Origin: Pseudoips prasinana
Lineage: Eukaryota > Arthropoda > Insecta > Lepidoptera > Nolidae
Assembly: GCA_951640165.1 (NCBI GenBank)
Contig: OX621263.1
Coordinates: 14,824,001-14,888,000 of the forward strand
Direction: 5' to 3'
DNA: 64,000 bases
Each line of letters opens with the position of its first letter. The stretch's first letter is position 1. Positions 12,302 to 24,605 of this stretch are shown one piece after another. Below the pieces are notes generated by a model. The model made no database searches. It had not been told where the DNA came from and was given only the letters and a program-made list of their open reading frames with translations. The position numbers and the translations under genes are program-made.

Positions 12302-13190
12302 TCAAGTGAAGTCGAGTCGAGTCGAGTCAAGTCCAGTCAAGTCATGCTTTGAAGGAATACACGGATGCACCGTACGCAAGCAATGCTTTGAAGGAATACA
12401 CGGACGCCCCGTACGCAAGCAATGCTTTGAAGGAATACACGGACGCACCGTACGCAAGCAATGCTTTGAAGGAATACACGGACGCACCGTACGCAAGCAA
12501 TGCTTTGAAGGAATACACGGACGTACCGTACGCAAGCAATGCTTTGAAGGAATACACGGACGCACCGTACGCAAGCAATGCTTTGAAGGAATACACGAAC
12601 GCACCGTACGCAAGCAATGCTTTGAAGGAATACACGGACGCACCGTACGCATGCAATGCTTTGAAGGAATACACGGACGCACCGTACGCAAGCAATGCTT
12701 TGAAGGAATACACGGACGCACTGTACGCACGCAATGCTTTGAAGGAATACACGGACGCACTGTACGCAAGCAATGCTTTGAAGGAATACACGGACGCACC
12801 GTACGCAAGCAATGCTTTGAAGGAATACACTGACGCACCGTACGCAAGCAATGCTTTGAAGGAATACACGGACGCACCGTACGCAAGCAATGCTTTGAAG
12901 GAATACACGGATGCACTGTACGCAAGCATTAATGCTTTGAAGGAATACACGGACGCACTGTACGCAAGCAATGCTTTGAAGGAATACACGGACGTACCGT
13001 ACGCAAGCAATGCTTTGAAGGAATACACGGACGCACCGTACGCAAGCAATGCTTTGAAGGAATACACGGACGCACCGTACGCAAGCAATGCTTTGAAGGA
13101 ATACACGGATGCACCGTACGCAAGCAATGCTTTGAAGGAATACACTGACGCACCGTACGCAAGCAATGCTTTGAAGGAATACACGGACAT
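12302..13190 (+). repeat. 39-bp minisatellite, about 22 units
   Basis: Starts with a short run of GAGTC pentamers (12302-12343), then repeats a 39-bp unit beginning ATGCTTTGAAGGAATACACG and ending with GCACCGTACGCAAGCA. I count 21 complete units and a partial last one; one unit near 12927-12932 has three extra bases. Because 39 is a multiple of three and the unit lacks stops in several frames, long open frames exist on both strands. They are most likely a by-product of the repeat, not genes. Confidence 0.95.
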
Positions 13191-13689
13191 TTTCTTAACA
13201 TTATGATTTCGGGGAGAATTAACTAAGTTAAAGTTTAGCGAAATTCAATGGTAGATAGTACATTTTATATGTGACCAACATAACAAAAAAAAAAGGTTTT
13301 TTTTTCTAGAATAAAAAAACTTTTACAAGGTTTGTCATTTTCTATTATAATCTGACCAGGTAGATGTACAGTATTGGATTTGGGTGTGAATGTAATTTTT
13401 ATAGTAATTAGTATGCACTCACATCAAGCAGGTCGCATTTGTAAATGATTCTCAAGATCTATAAAAATAATCCTACATAATGGTTTACTGAAAAGAAAAC
13501 AGATGTCGCCATGGAAAGATTTTTAAATATCTTTTTGTCAATAAAGCATTTTTGGGTTCAGTCGGTCGCCCAAAGGAATATTATAAACTATTTATCCTTT
13601 ACTTATATTCTGTTCAAGGCAAATTATCGTGGATAAGTATTATTATTATTATTTGATAGCGTCAAGCAATAATAATATCGTCCTATCCT

Positions 13690-14400
13690 TAAATCGTTTC
13701 ACGTTAGTCAAAAGACGTCCACTGCTGGGCTAGGCTTCCTCCAAGGTATTTTTAGGGTATGCCAAACTCACCATACTTGGCAGACGGGTACCTTTGTATG
13801 ATAGTCAATATACATAAGAAAAACATTGCTGCCCATTCCAAAGTTTGCCTAGGGATGACTATTACACCCCACAGGATGAAATGTGTTAATACGGTCACCC
13901 TGTACCATGCTGTGTGGTGACGGCAGAATATCATCACCCCATCACCTCTCATGGGGGGCATAGAAATCGACCGTGGGAATACCTACCAGAGAACGGGCTG
14001 CAGCGTTTCTGTGAACTATGACCGTCAAACTGCGATCGCCAACCCGTCTGTCAAGCGTGGCGATTATGGCATGTCCCCCATTCTTTGGGGAGGCTTCTGT
14101 CCAGCAGTGAACGTTCTTTGGCTAACATGATGATACCATGCCGTGGTTGTCGTAAAAGGCGACTAAGGTACACAAAGGTAGTCGGGCAGCAGCGCCACCT
14201 GTGTACTAGCTACCACCTAACTACGGTCGCCAACTCGTATGCCAACCGCGGTGACTACCTACGGCAAATTTCTCCGTCGCCAACTCACACGCCAAGCGAG
14301 CGCAGTGGCTACGGCAAACCCCTCCAAATGGCAAAGTTATAGAAAGTTTTGGGGATGGCCTATGTCCAGCAGTGGATGATAATATCAGGCTGATGATGAT
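13690..14400. repeat. Mosaic of lepidopteran dispersed repeats
   Basis: 13690-13990 matches 49383-49556 (reverse) and 32340-32415 (reverse), including a block reading ATCACCCCATCACCTCTCAT. 14130-14400 matches 45255-45475 (reverse), with the end phrase CCAGCAGTGGATGATAATAT. Origin unknown; probably fragments of non-autonomous elements. Confidence 0.55.
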
Positions 14401-15248
14401 GTGATATGTGAAGATGCATATGGTTTGATTATGGACTCTACTTGAAATATTTTATTGTTTGGTGCTGATCTTAAAGAAATAAGATTAGATGCCAAATTTC
14501 TACATTGCTCGCCGCCAAAAATATGTATTCTGTTAGTCCTCTGCTCTGAAGTGATCAGTTTTTCATTTTGATATTTCGACGAGTCTTGTTTGCATGTTGA
14601 TTCTGGGGATTTCTTTTGTAGGCATGTTTCAGCTTTAATCTGTTCTACACTAGTATTGCCCTCTGTTAGCAAGTAGTTTGTCATTTCACTCGTTCCATTT
14701 TGTTGTTCACAGGATTTGTTCTGTGTTTATTTTGTACTAGTACCGCCCTCTATTGGCAAGTAGTTCATACTTTCACAGTTCGGCTTGTCATTCATTTCTT
14801 TTGCAGAGCTACCATCTATAGGTGAGCAGTCCAAGTCACACGTAGTATTCGAAAATGCTTGATTATCTAATAATTTCATTTTGCGGATTGATGATTTTGG
14901 CCTCGATTTTGGAGTTGATTTTGCACTTTTTGAGATTATGGGAGATTCAGTACATATTTTTTTGTATTGTGCTATTACGTTCTGGTTGTTGTTTACTTGT
15001 TTCTTCAGTGTATTATTTTCGAGAAGTAAAGTTTCTATTTCATGATGACAAGTTTCGAGTTGAGTCTTTAAAAATGAAATTTCACTTCTAAGTTCTTCGA
15101 TATCGCTTCGTTGTATAGTAGAGAGGTCCGGTAGGCTTTTTGCCAGGTAGTCAGATTGTGTTTGAGACACATCTAGGTAATCAAGTGACTCGTCATTTTC
15201 GACTGTGCGTCGCTTTCGTATAGTAACATTTTCCAAGACCGATACCAT
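14385..15248 (-). pseudogene. LINE ORF1 remnant with coiled coil
   Basis: Read from 15248, the product has a coiled-coil stretch (LRSEISFLKTQLETCHHEIE, near residues 53-85) followed by a basic Ser/Pro/Lys region. The frame is broken near 14727 and a further piece (14684-14385) is in another frame. The arrangement matches the first half of the ORF1 product at 15897-17144, so this is a related LINE. It lies head-to-head with that copy and has lost its 3' part, which is unusual because LINEs normally lose the 5' end. Confidence 0.65.
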
Positions 15249-15720
15249 TTTATATGTAATTATTTTAGTATTAATTGATACAAGTCTGACCTTTTACTAC
15301 GAATTTTTTGGCGTCGAAGTAACAGATTAATCTGAATAGTCATTCCGCGCGCGCACGCCCCGCTGGCAGCACATACAAAAGTGATAGCTCCGTAGTAAAA
15401 AATATAAAAAAAATACAAATACAAGTATTTAATAGTGTTACATAAACAAAACGAAAGTGCAAAGTATCAGGGTGAAAAATAAAAAAAACAGTATTAAAAT
15501 AAACTAAGTGGTGTGTGAATATACAACAAAAAACTAAAAAAGAAACAACAGAAATCTAATACAAAACTTGTTTCGAGTGTTGCGGTGTGATTCATCATTG
15601 TGACAGTGCACGCTTCGCATACCTCCATTACATGGTTATAAACGACGACCTCAAGCCGATGACTAACTGAGTCTATACTTCACTCTACGAAGCAAACCCC
15701 ATTTTTGTAACGTTATAAAC

Positions 15721-15806
15721 AAAGCGCCGTAGCACAGTTGGAAAGCAAGAGGCCTAGTAAATGTAAGATCGCAGGTTCAAATCACGCAAGTCTACTGGGG
15801 CGCTTT
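15721..15806 (+). pseudogene. tRNA-like sequence in the LINE 5' region
   Basis: An acceptor-like stem can form between AAAGCGCC (15721-15728) and GGCGCTTT. There is an A-box-like TAGCACAGTTGG, a B-box-like GGTTCAAATC, and a run of five T follows. The anticodon and T stems do not pair properly, so it is not a working tRNA. It may be a worn tRNA, a SINE head, or a Pol III-like promoter captured by the LINE. Confidence 0.4.
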
Positions 15807-15896
15807 TTGTACATTTTGATTTTTTTATTTTAATACTCCTTTTTTACGTATTATTTCTACATTTTCATTTTATTTAAATTGCTGTCGACACTAAAA

Positions 15897-17144
15897 ATGG
15901 ACAACTTTGAAATAGATAATATTACGGTCAGAAAACCGTCAAAGGCCAACTCAATGGATAATATCTTAAACTATAACTTAAGTAATAATTCCATATTAAT
16001 GGAGACGACTATAATGAGTTTGCCTAACACGTCAGTGAATGACAGCGATACTATTACTAGGTATACTGATACAATCAGGAGACTAACCATGGAATTGGAA
16101 GGCGCTCATCTGGAGATTGAGAACCTTAACAGTGAAAACTTTCGCCTAAAAACGGACATAGGCCAATACCTAAAAGTAATTGAAACGTATAAGAAAGTAA
16201 ATTTACTAGAAAGAAAGAGTGGTACACCTAAGTCTGCACGGAAGAGACATATCTTAAGAACGAGCTGCTTTTCTACCCCGACAAAGTTAATTATGACTAA
16301 TCAGTATGAAACCGCCCCGCTTACACAGACCCCTAGCGATGTTGGAGACATTTCCTTCGGTACAGCTGGATCAATCTGTAGTGTGGAGGGAATTCAACAC
16401 GCAAAGTCACCGCCAAAGACCGTCGTTCAAAAGTCTAGCGTGGACAATGAACCAAAGTACTGCGAATCTCCAAATAAAAAGGGTTTATTACTGCGACAAA
16501 CTAAAAATAATCTAATTGAACAGGACAAACAAAACAGAATCTGCATTTTAAGTACTAATAAGGAGAACAAGGTCTTATCTATAGCAGAAGAGACGATTGA
16601 GAAGCAATTTAAGTTTTGTCATTACTTAACACCTGGAGGAGCTATATGTAATCTCCTGGGGGGAATAAACACAAAACTTGACAATTACACGAAGAGTGAT
16701 TACTGTGTGATTCTTATTGGTGAACAGGACTTTAAAAATAGTAATAATTATTCTAAACTAATATTAGACATAAGGAACACCCTTAGTGGCATAACACATA
16801 CTAACATTATTCTCTGTCTGCCAACATATAAATAAAATTTTCATTCAAATATGTATAACTGGCGAGTTATGAGCTTTAATAAACTATTATATCAGGATAT
16901 TAGGAAATACAAGTATGCATATCTATTGGATTCAAATGCAAAGATCGACTATGACTTCAACACATTCTTTAGGAAGTCTGGTCAATTAAATAATTTTGGA
17001 TTACGGACTATTTTTGTCAGTCTGCTCACTTTAATTGGTGACATACAATGCTTCAAAACCCAGACCCCAAATAATAACTTAATTACATTAACGACTCATA
17101 AACCCACACATATAATAGAGACTGAAACGCAGTTTTTTCGTTAA
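15897..17144 (+). pseudogene. LINE ORF1, one premature stop
   Basis: ATG at 15897 (context AAAAATGG). Residues about 55-105 form a coiled coil (for example MELEGAHLEIENLNSENFRL), followed by a basic Ser/Thr/Pro linker. The C-terminal half includes CVILIGEQDF and a hydrophobic pattern that resembles the globular domain found in ORF1 of some CR1-type LINEs. A TAA at 16833-16835 interrupts an otherwise open frame that resumes (NMYNWRVMSFNKLLYQDIRK) and ends near 17144. ORF1 products usually bind element RNA; that role here is inferred. Confidence 0.7.
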
Positions 17145-17160
17145 TAATAGCATATACGTA

Positions 17161-19943
17161 ATGCATCAGAACATAGCGGGTCTTTTAAATAAGTCAGATG
17201 CTCTATCTGTTTGCCTAGAGGAATTACAACAAAAAAACATTTTCGTTGACGCACTCTGTATTACTGAGCATTTTATCATGTCAGGTTGTGAAAGCCACCT
17301 ACAAATTCCTAATTTCTGTTTAGCATCAATTTTCTGTAGACAAGGGAGTAAGCGTGGTGGTGCTTGCATTTTAATTAGAAACGGGCATCAATGGAAAGAC
17401 TTGCCACAAATAGCTAGCTTGTCAATAACGGGTGTAGTTGAGTGTTGCGGTGTAGAGCTCATACAGTATAATATTGTTATTTTGTGTGTATACAGAGTAC
17501 CAAAAATAAATAATATAAATGTATTCTTTGAAGTAATCGAAAAAATATTGTAAACCTTGTCTAAAAGGAAATTCGTGCATATTGCAATGGCGGGAGACTT
17601 TAATATTGATCTAATGAAAAAAAGTAAGGTTGCATTAGAATTCGAATGTCTGTTACTAAATTTCAATCTAAAATTAGCTTTAAAACAACCAACCAGGATA
17701 CATAGCCACACGTGCATAGACAATATCGCACATAATTTTACAGCAAGATGTAAAGCTGAGGTATTTGAATTTGCACTTTCGGACCACACAGCCCAAATAA
17801 TCAAGTGCCCAGTGAAAAAAACTGCAATTTTAAAATATTGGCGCATAAAACGACGTGATTATTGTGCAGAGAACATGATTAAATTTAGAGAGTGCATAAA
17901 ACAATTGACTACTTCAGAAATATATGAAACGGATAATCCTAATAAAGCTTTTAACATATTTATTGACACATTTCAACTTTTCTATAACCTTTGTTTTCCA
18001 CTAAAATGGATAACGATACGGGTGAGTAGAAAACCGAAATGGATATCGCATGGCATAAAACTATGCAGCAAAAAGAAACGACAATTGCTATGGCGGTACA
18101 GACTTAAACCAAATACTACAAACAAAATGATTTTATTAAATTACAAAAAAAGATTTAAAACAATTATTAAATTAACTAGACGTGCTCAAAATAATCATGC
18201 TATTAAAACCTCGACCAATAAATCAAAAACAACATGGAATATAATAAATCAATCAAAACCTTTTTTCCCTAAAGAACCCATTAGCCAGATCAACGTAGAT
18301 AATAAAGTGATAAATGACCCGCAGGAAATAGCAAATGCCATTAATAACTATTTCGTAGATAAAATTCAACCCATTCCTGGTTCAGGAAATAATGTCACAG
18401 CAAATATAACAACACGTCAAAAATCAATTTATGTTGCCCCCAGTATACCCACAGATATAAATAACATCATAAAATCCTTAAAGTCCACAAATAGTACGGG
18501 ATATAATGGAATTTCTACTAAGGTCATCAAGCATGTCTCTGACTTTATTTGTACGCAATTAAGCTATTTGATAAATATGTGTATCTGTTCAGGTGTATAT
18601 CCAGATGCCTTGAAAGTGTCTATAGTGAAACCGTTATATAAAAAGAACAATAAAGAACATATGAAGAACTATAGGCCAATTGCCCTTATTCCGATCATTT
18701 CAAAAATTTTTGAAAAATACATTTTAAAGAACTGTACTCATATCTGGAAAAGAAGCACATCTTAATCGACGAACAAAAAGGTTTTAGGAAAAACAGGACA
18801 ACCAATATGGCAATTTATGACTTTTTGTATAAAGTGATGGTAAATATGGACAGGAGAATCCCGGTCTGCGCAATTTACTGCGATATGGCACAAGCATTTG
18901 ACTATGTGGACCATAATGTTTTACTTCAGAAACTAGAGGCATACGGCATAAAGGGAAATATACGTAATCTCTTACAGTCGTACCTAGTAAACAGAAAACA
19001 GTACACAGAAATAGCCAAAATAAATATTAAGACAAAGAAAGAGGAAATTTACATATCTGGTGAAAGAACGCCTATATACGGTGTTCCACAAGGCAGCGTA
19101 CTTGGATCGCTATTATTTATTTTATATGTGAATGACATGCCTAAAGCTATTGACCACCCCATGACCCTCTTTGCAGATGACAGCACAATGACGATAACAT
19201 GTAATAATAAGGACATTTATGAATATGACATTAATAAAACTTTGACATTAATAATATCTTGGCTGAATAGGAATAATCTTAAAATTAACCTAGATAAGAC
19301 TACCATAATGCATTTCAGTCAACGGTTACAGACTGAAAATGTCATTAAAGCTCTATACAATGACACAGTATTAAATATAGTCGACGACACAAAGTTTCTA
19401 GGCGTGATGATAGACTCAAAATTGAACTGGAAAGCACACATTGAATTCCTAACTAAAAAGCTAAGCTCATCCGCGTATGCCTTATACAAACTTGCCCCTA
19501 TAATTAACCCAGATGCCTTAATCATGGCATATTATGGATTAGTTGCATCGCTGCTACGTTATGGCATCATATTTTGGGGTAACTCGACTAATAAAGAAAT
19601 AGCGTTTAAGGCCCAAAAAAGGTGTATAAGGGCTATGTTTAATTTAGAATCGACGGAAAGCTGTAGACCAGTATTTAAAAAATATAAATTATTAACTCTA
19701 CCGTCCCTGTATATTTTTGAAGTTGCATCGTTCGTCAAATGTAAACCTCACCTGTTTCCACGACTATCTGACACCTTTCCGCGTAACAGACGTGACAAAA
19801 GCCAACTTTGCCTACACTCGGCAAAAACGGCGATTATGGGGAAAAGTTTTTTCTGTATGGCTCCTAGAGTGTACAATAAAATACCACAGGCTTTAAAAGC
19901 TTTGCCCACAAATTTATTTAAAAAACGATTCGACATTTATTAA
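17161..19943 (+). pseudogene. LINE ORF2: endonuclease and reverse transcriptase, broken
   Basis: Order along the frame: apurinic endonuclease-like domain (HQNIAGLL, then AGDFNID, then ALSDHTAQ), linker, then reverse transcriptase with IVKPLYKK...NYRPIALIP, CDMAQAFD, GVPQGSVLGSLLF and LFADD, then the C-terminal thumb. A TAA at 17551-17553 breaks the endonuclease, and a frameshift near 18735 breaks the RT. After the shift the frame is open from about 18770 to the stop at 19941-19943. All key RT motifs are present, so decay is recent relative to the other LINE remnants here. Confidence 0.85.
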
Positions 19944-20327
19944 CAGACAAGTGTTACTATAATATAAATGACTTCTTGACGGATACCTTTTGACATTGTT
20001 TTTAATTTATATTTTCATGACATTTAATACTGTAATTTTAAATATGTACACTTTAATTTATTTGTTAATTTTTAAATTCATTTAGTTTTTGTCATTGTTT
20101 TTAATTTATATTTTCCTGGAATTTAATACTGCAATTTTAAATATGTATACTGTTTTGATTTAATATTTTTTATATTGATGTAAAATAAAATTAAAATTTG
20201 TACGCCTTGACAGGTAAAACATGTTCGGACTTTAGATACCTTTTTTTAAGATCTTGCATGCTTTATTTTGAATGTAAACACATGTTTTGACAAATAAATA
20301 ATCTTTATCTTTATCTTTATCTTTATA

Positions 20328-20894
20328 GCGCCATCTCTTAGTGGACTTCGAAACTATTTAGTGACGTTAATAGTTCGTTACGTAGATGCAGATCGGGGTT
20401 AACTACTTGGTGATAGATGTCGTTGTTACTACTCAATCAATTCAAATTTATCAATAACAACGGTCTTCCAGAATGTATTTTTACACTTTTTAAATAAAAA
20501 CACAGTTATCTAGATCGATTTTTCACTGCATAGGGATATTTCACAATTTTGTTTCGTTCTCAGCTTGTTTTGTCATTTTTCATCACTTTAGGTTTTCTGT
20601 CAAATCACTTATAGTTTTTTAACTTTGGTGTTTTTTTTAGTAGTATAACGTGTCTGTTTTTGGAGATAACACTGGTGAATAGTTTTTAGTTGTTTAAGTT
20701 CACTTTGACGCACGGCACTTTATATTAAATGGTTTATAATAATTTTAATCAATATTTATCTGTGGAGCGATATACAGGTGTTGTTTACGTGACAGCAGCG
20801 CCATCTTTATATTATAGGCTACAATTTCTAAAGATATTGCGTGAATTGTCCAAAATATGTTGATAAGTGTCTAATAAGTAGGATAAAATATACC
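20328..20894. other. AT-rich DNA without a gene
   Basis: Two stretches contain AGCGCCATCT (20328 and around 20793), perhaps worn repeat ends. No coding signal seen. Confidence 0.35.
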
Positions 20895-21545
20895 ATCAAA
20901 GTCAAAGTCAAAGCAACTTTATTCCGTAAAAAAATTACATTTATGTGGAATCGTCATATTTTTTTTACCCTACCGTGCAGTGCATGACGTGGCAGCTACT
21001 GAGAAACACTGCCAGAAAACTCAGTAGGAAACCTTTTTTAAAATAAAATATACTTAAGATTAATTACAATCATGTGTGTTCAATCAGAACAACTCCATCC
21101 CAAGCACTTTTATCACTTAAATAATCAGAAATTTTGTAATATGCCCTGCTACACAATTTGGCTTTAATAATTCTTTTAAACTTATTCGTATACAATTCTC
21201 TAATATCATTGGGAAGTTTGTTATAAAATCTTATACATTGCCCCATAAAAGAGTTAGGTATTTATTTTGTGGAGACGGGTAGTATGCAATATGAGATTAT
21301 TTTTATATCTAGTATTTACATTATGTGTATCGCTCCTTTTACAGAAGGAATCGATATTTTTATGCACATATAGTAAGTTTTCATACATATACTGAGATGA
21401 AATACAGTTAGAATGGTGACTTCTTTGAATTTTTCTCTTAGAGACACTATATGGTGTTAATGTCAGCAGAGCTATCCCAGAGAAGAATTCCATAGGACAT
21501 TACACTATGAAAATAACTGAAATAAACCATTCTAGCTGTGTCAAC
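20895..21545 (-). pseudogene. LINE C-terminal and 3' end remnant
   Basis: Minus-strand reading gives VMSYGILLWDSSADINTI, then ENLLYVHKNIDSFCKRSDTH, then FYNKLPNDIREL and SDKSAWDGVVL, which is the end of a CR1/jockey-type ORF2, in several frames. The element ends with repeats of CTTTGA on the minus strand. Heavily 5'-truncated. Confidence 0.75.
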
Positions 21546-21599
21546 ATCTGCGAGCTATTCCGGCGTGCACTGCCAAAACCGCTAGAGGTACATTTCCTA

Positions 21600-21900
21600 C
21601 TAATATTATAAATGCGAAAGTTTGTAAGTATAGTATCTATGGATGTATGTTTGTTACTCTTTTACGCCAAAACTACTTTAACGCAGGTGAAACCGCGGGG
21701 CATAGCTAGTTTTATAAAATTCGAATCATTGTGACAAGCATTACGTTATTCACTGCTATCTATATACATAAAAGCAGAAACTGACTGACTGATCGATCAA
21801 CGCACAGCTGTAACCACTGGGTCTAATTACAAGAAAGTTAGCACAAATATTGCTTAAGTGATGTCGGTGTGCACTAAGAAAGGCTTTTTGAAATAACTCT
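21600..21900 (+). mobile_element. Two Helitron-type fragments side by side
   Basis: 21600-21707 ends in ACCGCGGGGCATAGCTAG followed by T, a Helitron-like 3' terminus. At 21759 a new 5' terminus begins (TCTATATACATAAAAGCAGA, preceded by A), matching the start of the Helitron at 7073. I do not see a 3' end for the second piece, which fades near 21900. Confidence 0.6.
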
Positions 21901-21904
21901 TCAT

Positions 21905-22220
21905 CATCATCATATCAGCCGAAAGACGTCCACAACCGGACTAAGGCCTCCCTTGAAATGAAATAGCCGGTCTTACGCTGCCCGCATCTAGCGGCTTCCC
22001 GCGACCCTTACAAGATAATCGGTCCACCTTGTACAGACGCCAGTACATCCAGCTACCCCAGTCTGTCAAAATCATTTATAGATTTTCAATTTTATCACAT
22101 AAGCATAACACATTCAATTGGGCAAATTTTACAGATTAGGGTAGCTTGATATGGTGGCATCTGTACCTACCTGCCCACGGTGAGTCCCCCGGTTCGTGTT
22201 CACCACTCGAGAACATTTCT
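21905..22220 (-). pseudogene. RTE-type LINE remnant split by a MITE
   Basis: The segments on either side of 22031-22166 match the plus-strand phrases of the RTE-like remnants at 36790-37130 and 59200-59490 (GGTCCACCTTG... CTGCCCACG...CGGTTCGTG). On the minus strand these encode the EWRPRTGRRSVGRP-type C-terminus typical of the family. Confidence 0.55.
22031..22166. repeat. GTAC-ended MITE, copy 2 (136 bp)
   Basis: Begins GTACAGACGCCAGTACATCC and ends GGTGGCATCTGTAC, with inner complementary arms around CTACCCCAGTCTGTC. It sits inside the RTE-type remnant. Confidence 0.85.
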
Positions 22221-23100
22221 TATTTAATCCTTAAGTGGGTGAAAAGGGATTGCAAAGTGTGTATGGAATATATATCATAATTAGAGGTGATAATCCGTAG
22301 TGCGGGTTGGCCGACTTCACCTGGAATAAAAACAGTTTCAGAGAAGTACCTACTCTAAGTAATTATCTAGTAATTAAACATAATCTCTTGACAATAACTT
22401 GATACGAGCTAGCTAAATCAATGCTATAATAAAATAAATTTTATAAATGTTTTTAAACAATGTGTACTTAAATATATATGTTACTAGAAATAATAATGTA
22501 TACAACTATATTACTACAAACATGTTCTTACTATTTACAAGCGATTTTTTAAAGTCTACGTGAATAAAAACCTTTTTTATTTTATTTTATTTAACTGTAT
22601 GTGGTTAGCGATGGACAGCGGGGGTCCACACCATACTACTGTAGCCGACCGCCTGAACTTGAAGTCACGATTGTATGCAGTAGCATTGACTTCACACGAC
22701 TGCAGCCGACTGCATAAAGTAGATATAATGGCTGAACGAAGTCGAATGTACAACTGCATGCAGTTGAATATATCAACTACACGCGGTTGCTGTGATGCAT
22801 TCCGATGGAAACCTAAGTTGGAATATTAATACAGTGGGGCCTCGTTAATCCGGAGGCAATAACAAGACCCTTTCCAGATTTTGGAGGCGCCCGGACGATA
22901 GTAATAATGTCCTCCAAGCCGAATTCGGCCAGTCTAAATTGGAACTAGCCATCAGAGCGGGACATATTGAGTACTATATCACTAGTATGTGAGCAGACAC
23001 ACTCATGATCCGATGGGACGACTAGCGACACGACCGGAAAGAATCGAGTCGGAGAGAGTTTTATTATTTTTATTTATTACATTTAAAACACCAACAACCT
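22221..23100. other. Unassigned DNA
   Basis: 22560-22829 is an open frame of 89 codons, but its text (TGCAGCCGACTGCATAAAGT, ACTGCATGCAGTTGAATATA) is internally self-complementary and looks like repeat DNA. No gene is supported. Confidence 0.35.
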
Positions 23101-23142
23101 CGCAGGACTAGATAGCTGACATTCTAAGCAATAACTTTTGTT

Positions 23143-23373
23143 CTACGAGTTTGGATATAACTCTATACAAGAAAAAACATTACAAGTTTTGACCACGGCG
23201 TCACATTTGGTGGAGTCGCCAGCCAGCATCGCATACACGACTGCTGGCGGTGAAAGATCCCCTCCGATCTCGGTGACCAGGACTCGTCTCTCGGCCTCCC
23301 AGGCCTGGCACTCCTCCAGCGTGTGCTGGGCAGAGTCAAGGTCGCTTCCGCAATTGTTGTACTGTCGTAACAT
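23143..23373 (-). pseudogene. R1-like LINE C-terminal remnant
   Basis: Minus-strand reading gives CGSDLDSAQHTLEECQAWEA then LSPPAVVYAMLAGDS, which has the C...H..C spacing of the zinc-knuckle end of R1-clade ORF2 proteins. Truncated on both sides. Confidence 0.65.
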
Positions 23374-23523
23374 TTGTACGTCTATGTTTCATTCATACGA
23401 TGCTCGGCTCGCAAGCGCGCTCCTAATAATAATAACACTTTCTTCGCCAGATATTTATCTAGTTAATTTCACGGCTTGCTTTTGGCAACCTTGTTGCTTA
23501 TTGATGGCAATAATCTCTGTGAT

Positions 23524-24605
23524 GCGCATAGAGTTATAAACATTCAAGCGGGTAAAATTAAATGAATACTTATTTTTGTATGAAACTAAAATCAACACCG
23601 CTTGACTGTTTATAACTCTATGCGCATACATAGAGTTATAAACATTCAAGCGGGTAAAATTAAATGAATACTTATTTTTGTATGAAACTAAAATCAACAC
23701 CGCTTGACTGTTTATAACTCTATGCGCATACATAGAGTTATAAACATTCAAGCGGGTAAAATTAAATGAATACTTATTTTTGTATGAAACTAAAATCAAC
23801 ACCGCTTGACTGTTTATAACTCTATGCGCATACATAGAGTTATAAACATTCAAGCGGGTAAAATTAAATGAATACTTATTTTTGTATGAAACTAAAATCA
23901 ACACCGCTTGAATGTTTATAACTCTATGCGCATATATAGACTTATAAACATTCAAGCGGGTAAAATTAAATGAATACTTATTTTTGTATGAAACTAAAAT
24001 CAACACCGCTTGAATGTTTATAACTCTATGCGCATACATAGAGTTATAAACATTCAAGCGGGTAAAATTAAATGAATACTTATTTTTGTATGAAACTAAA
24101 ATCAACACCGCTTGAATGTTTATAACTCTATGCGCATACATAGAGTTATAAACATTCAAGCGGGTAAAATTAAATGAATACTTATTTTTGTATGAAACTA
24201 AAATCAACACCGCTTGAATGTTTATAACTCTATGCGCATACATAGAGTTATAAACATTTAAGCGGGTAAAATTAAATGAATACTTATTTTTGTATGAAAC
24301 TAAAATCAACACCGCTTGAATGTTTATAACTCTATGCGCATACATAGAGTTATAAACATTCAAGCGGGTAAAATTAAATAAATACTTATTTTTGTATGAA
24401 ACTAAAATCAACACCGCTTGAATGTTTATATCTCTATGCGCATACATAGAGTTATAAACATTCAAGCGGGTAAAATTAAATGAATACTTATTTTTGTATG
24501 AAACTAAAATCAACACCGCTTGAATGTTTATAACTCTATGCGCATACATAGAGTTATAAACATTCAAGCGGGTAATTAAATTAATACTTATTTTTGTACG
24601 AAACT
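23524..24605. repeat. Array of 102-bp self-complementary units, about 10.5 copies
   Basis: Each unit starts CATAGAGTTATAAACATTCA, continues AGCGG, and after about 44 bases has the complement CCGCTTGAATGTTTATAACT then CTATG, followed by CGCATA. Each unit can therefore fold into a hairpin with 25-bp arms. The unit length is a multiple of three and leaves a 370-codon open frame on the minus strand, which I do not consider a gene. Confidence 0.95.

Larger units (their letters stand above)
15400..20327 (+). mobile_element. Nearly full-length LINE, inactive
   Basis: Contains a probable 5' untranslated region, an ORF1, an ORF2 (endonuclease plus reverse transcriptase) and a 3' end made of CTTTAT repeats (20304-20327). 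The exact 5' end is uncertain. Tail of short tandem repeats instead of poly(A), ORF1 with a coiled coil, and the RT motifs suggest the CR1/jockey branch. Two stop codons and one frameshift kill it. Confidence 0.8.

Noticed and set aside
12343..13190. CRISPR-like array
   Set aside because: Units are contiguous without unique spacers, and the window is animal DNA.
12342..13206. Several open frames of 175-285 codons on both strands
   Set aside because: All come from the 39-bp minisatellite, with no start context or flanking gene structure.
22560..22829. 89-codon open frame
   Set aside because: Text is partly self-complementary and repeat-like; no known motif.
23455..24567. 370-codon open frame on the minus strand
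   Set aside because: It is the 102-bp hairpin array read through; the unit length is a multiple of three, and the product is a simple repeat.
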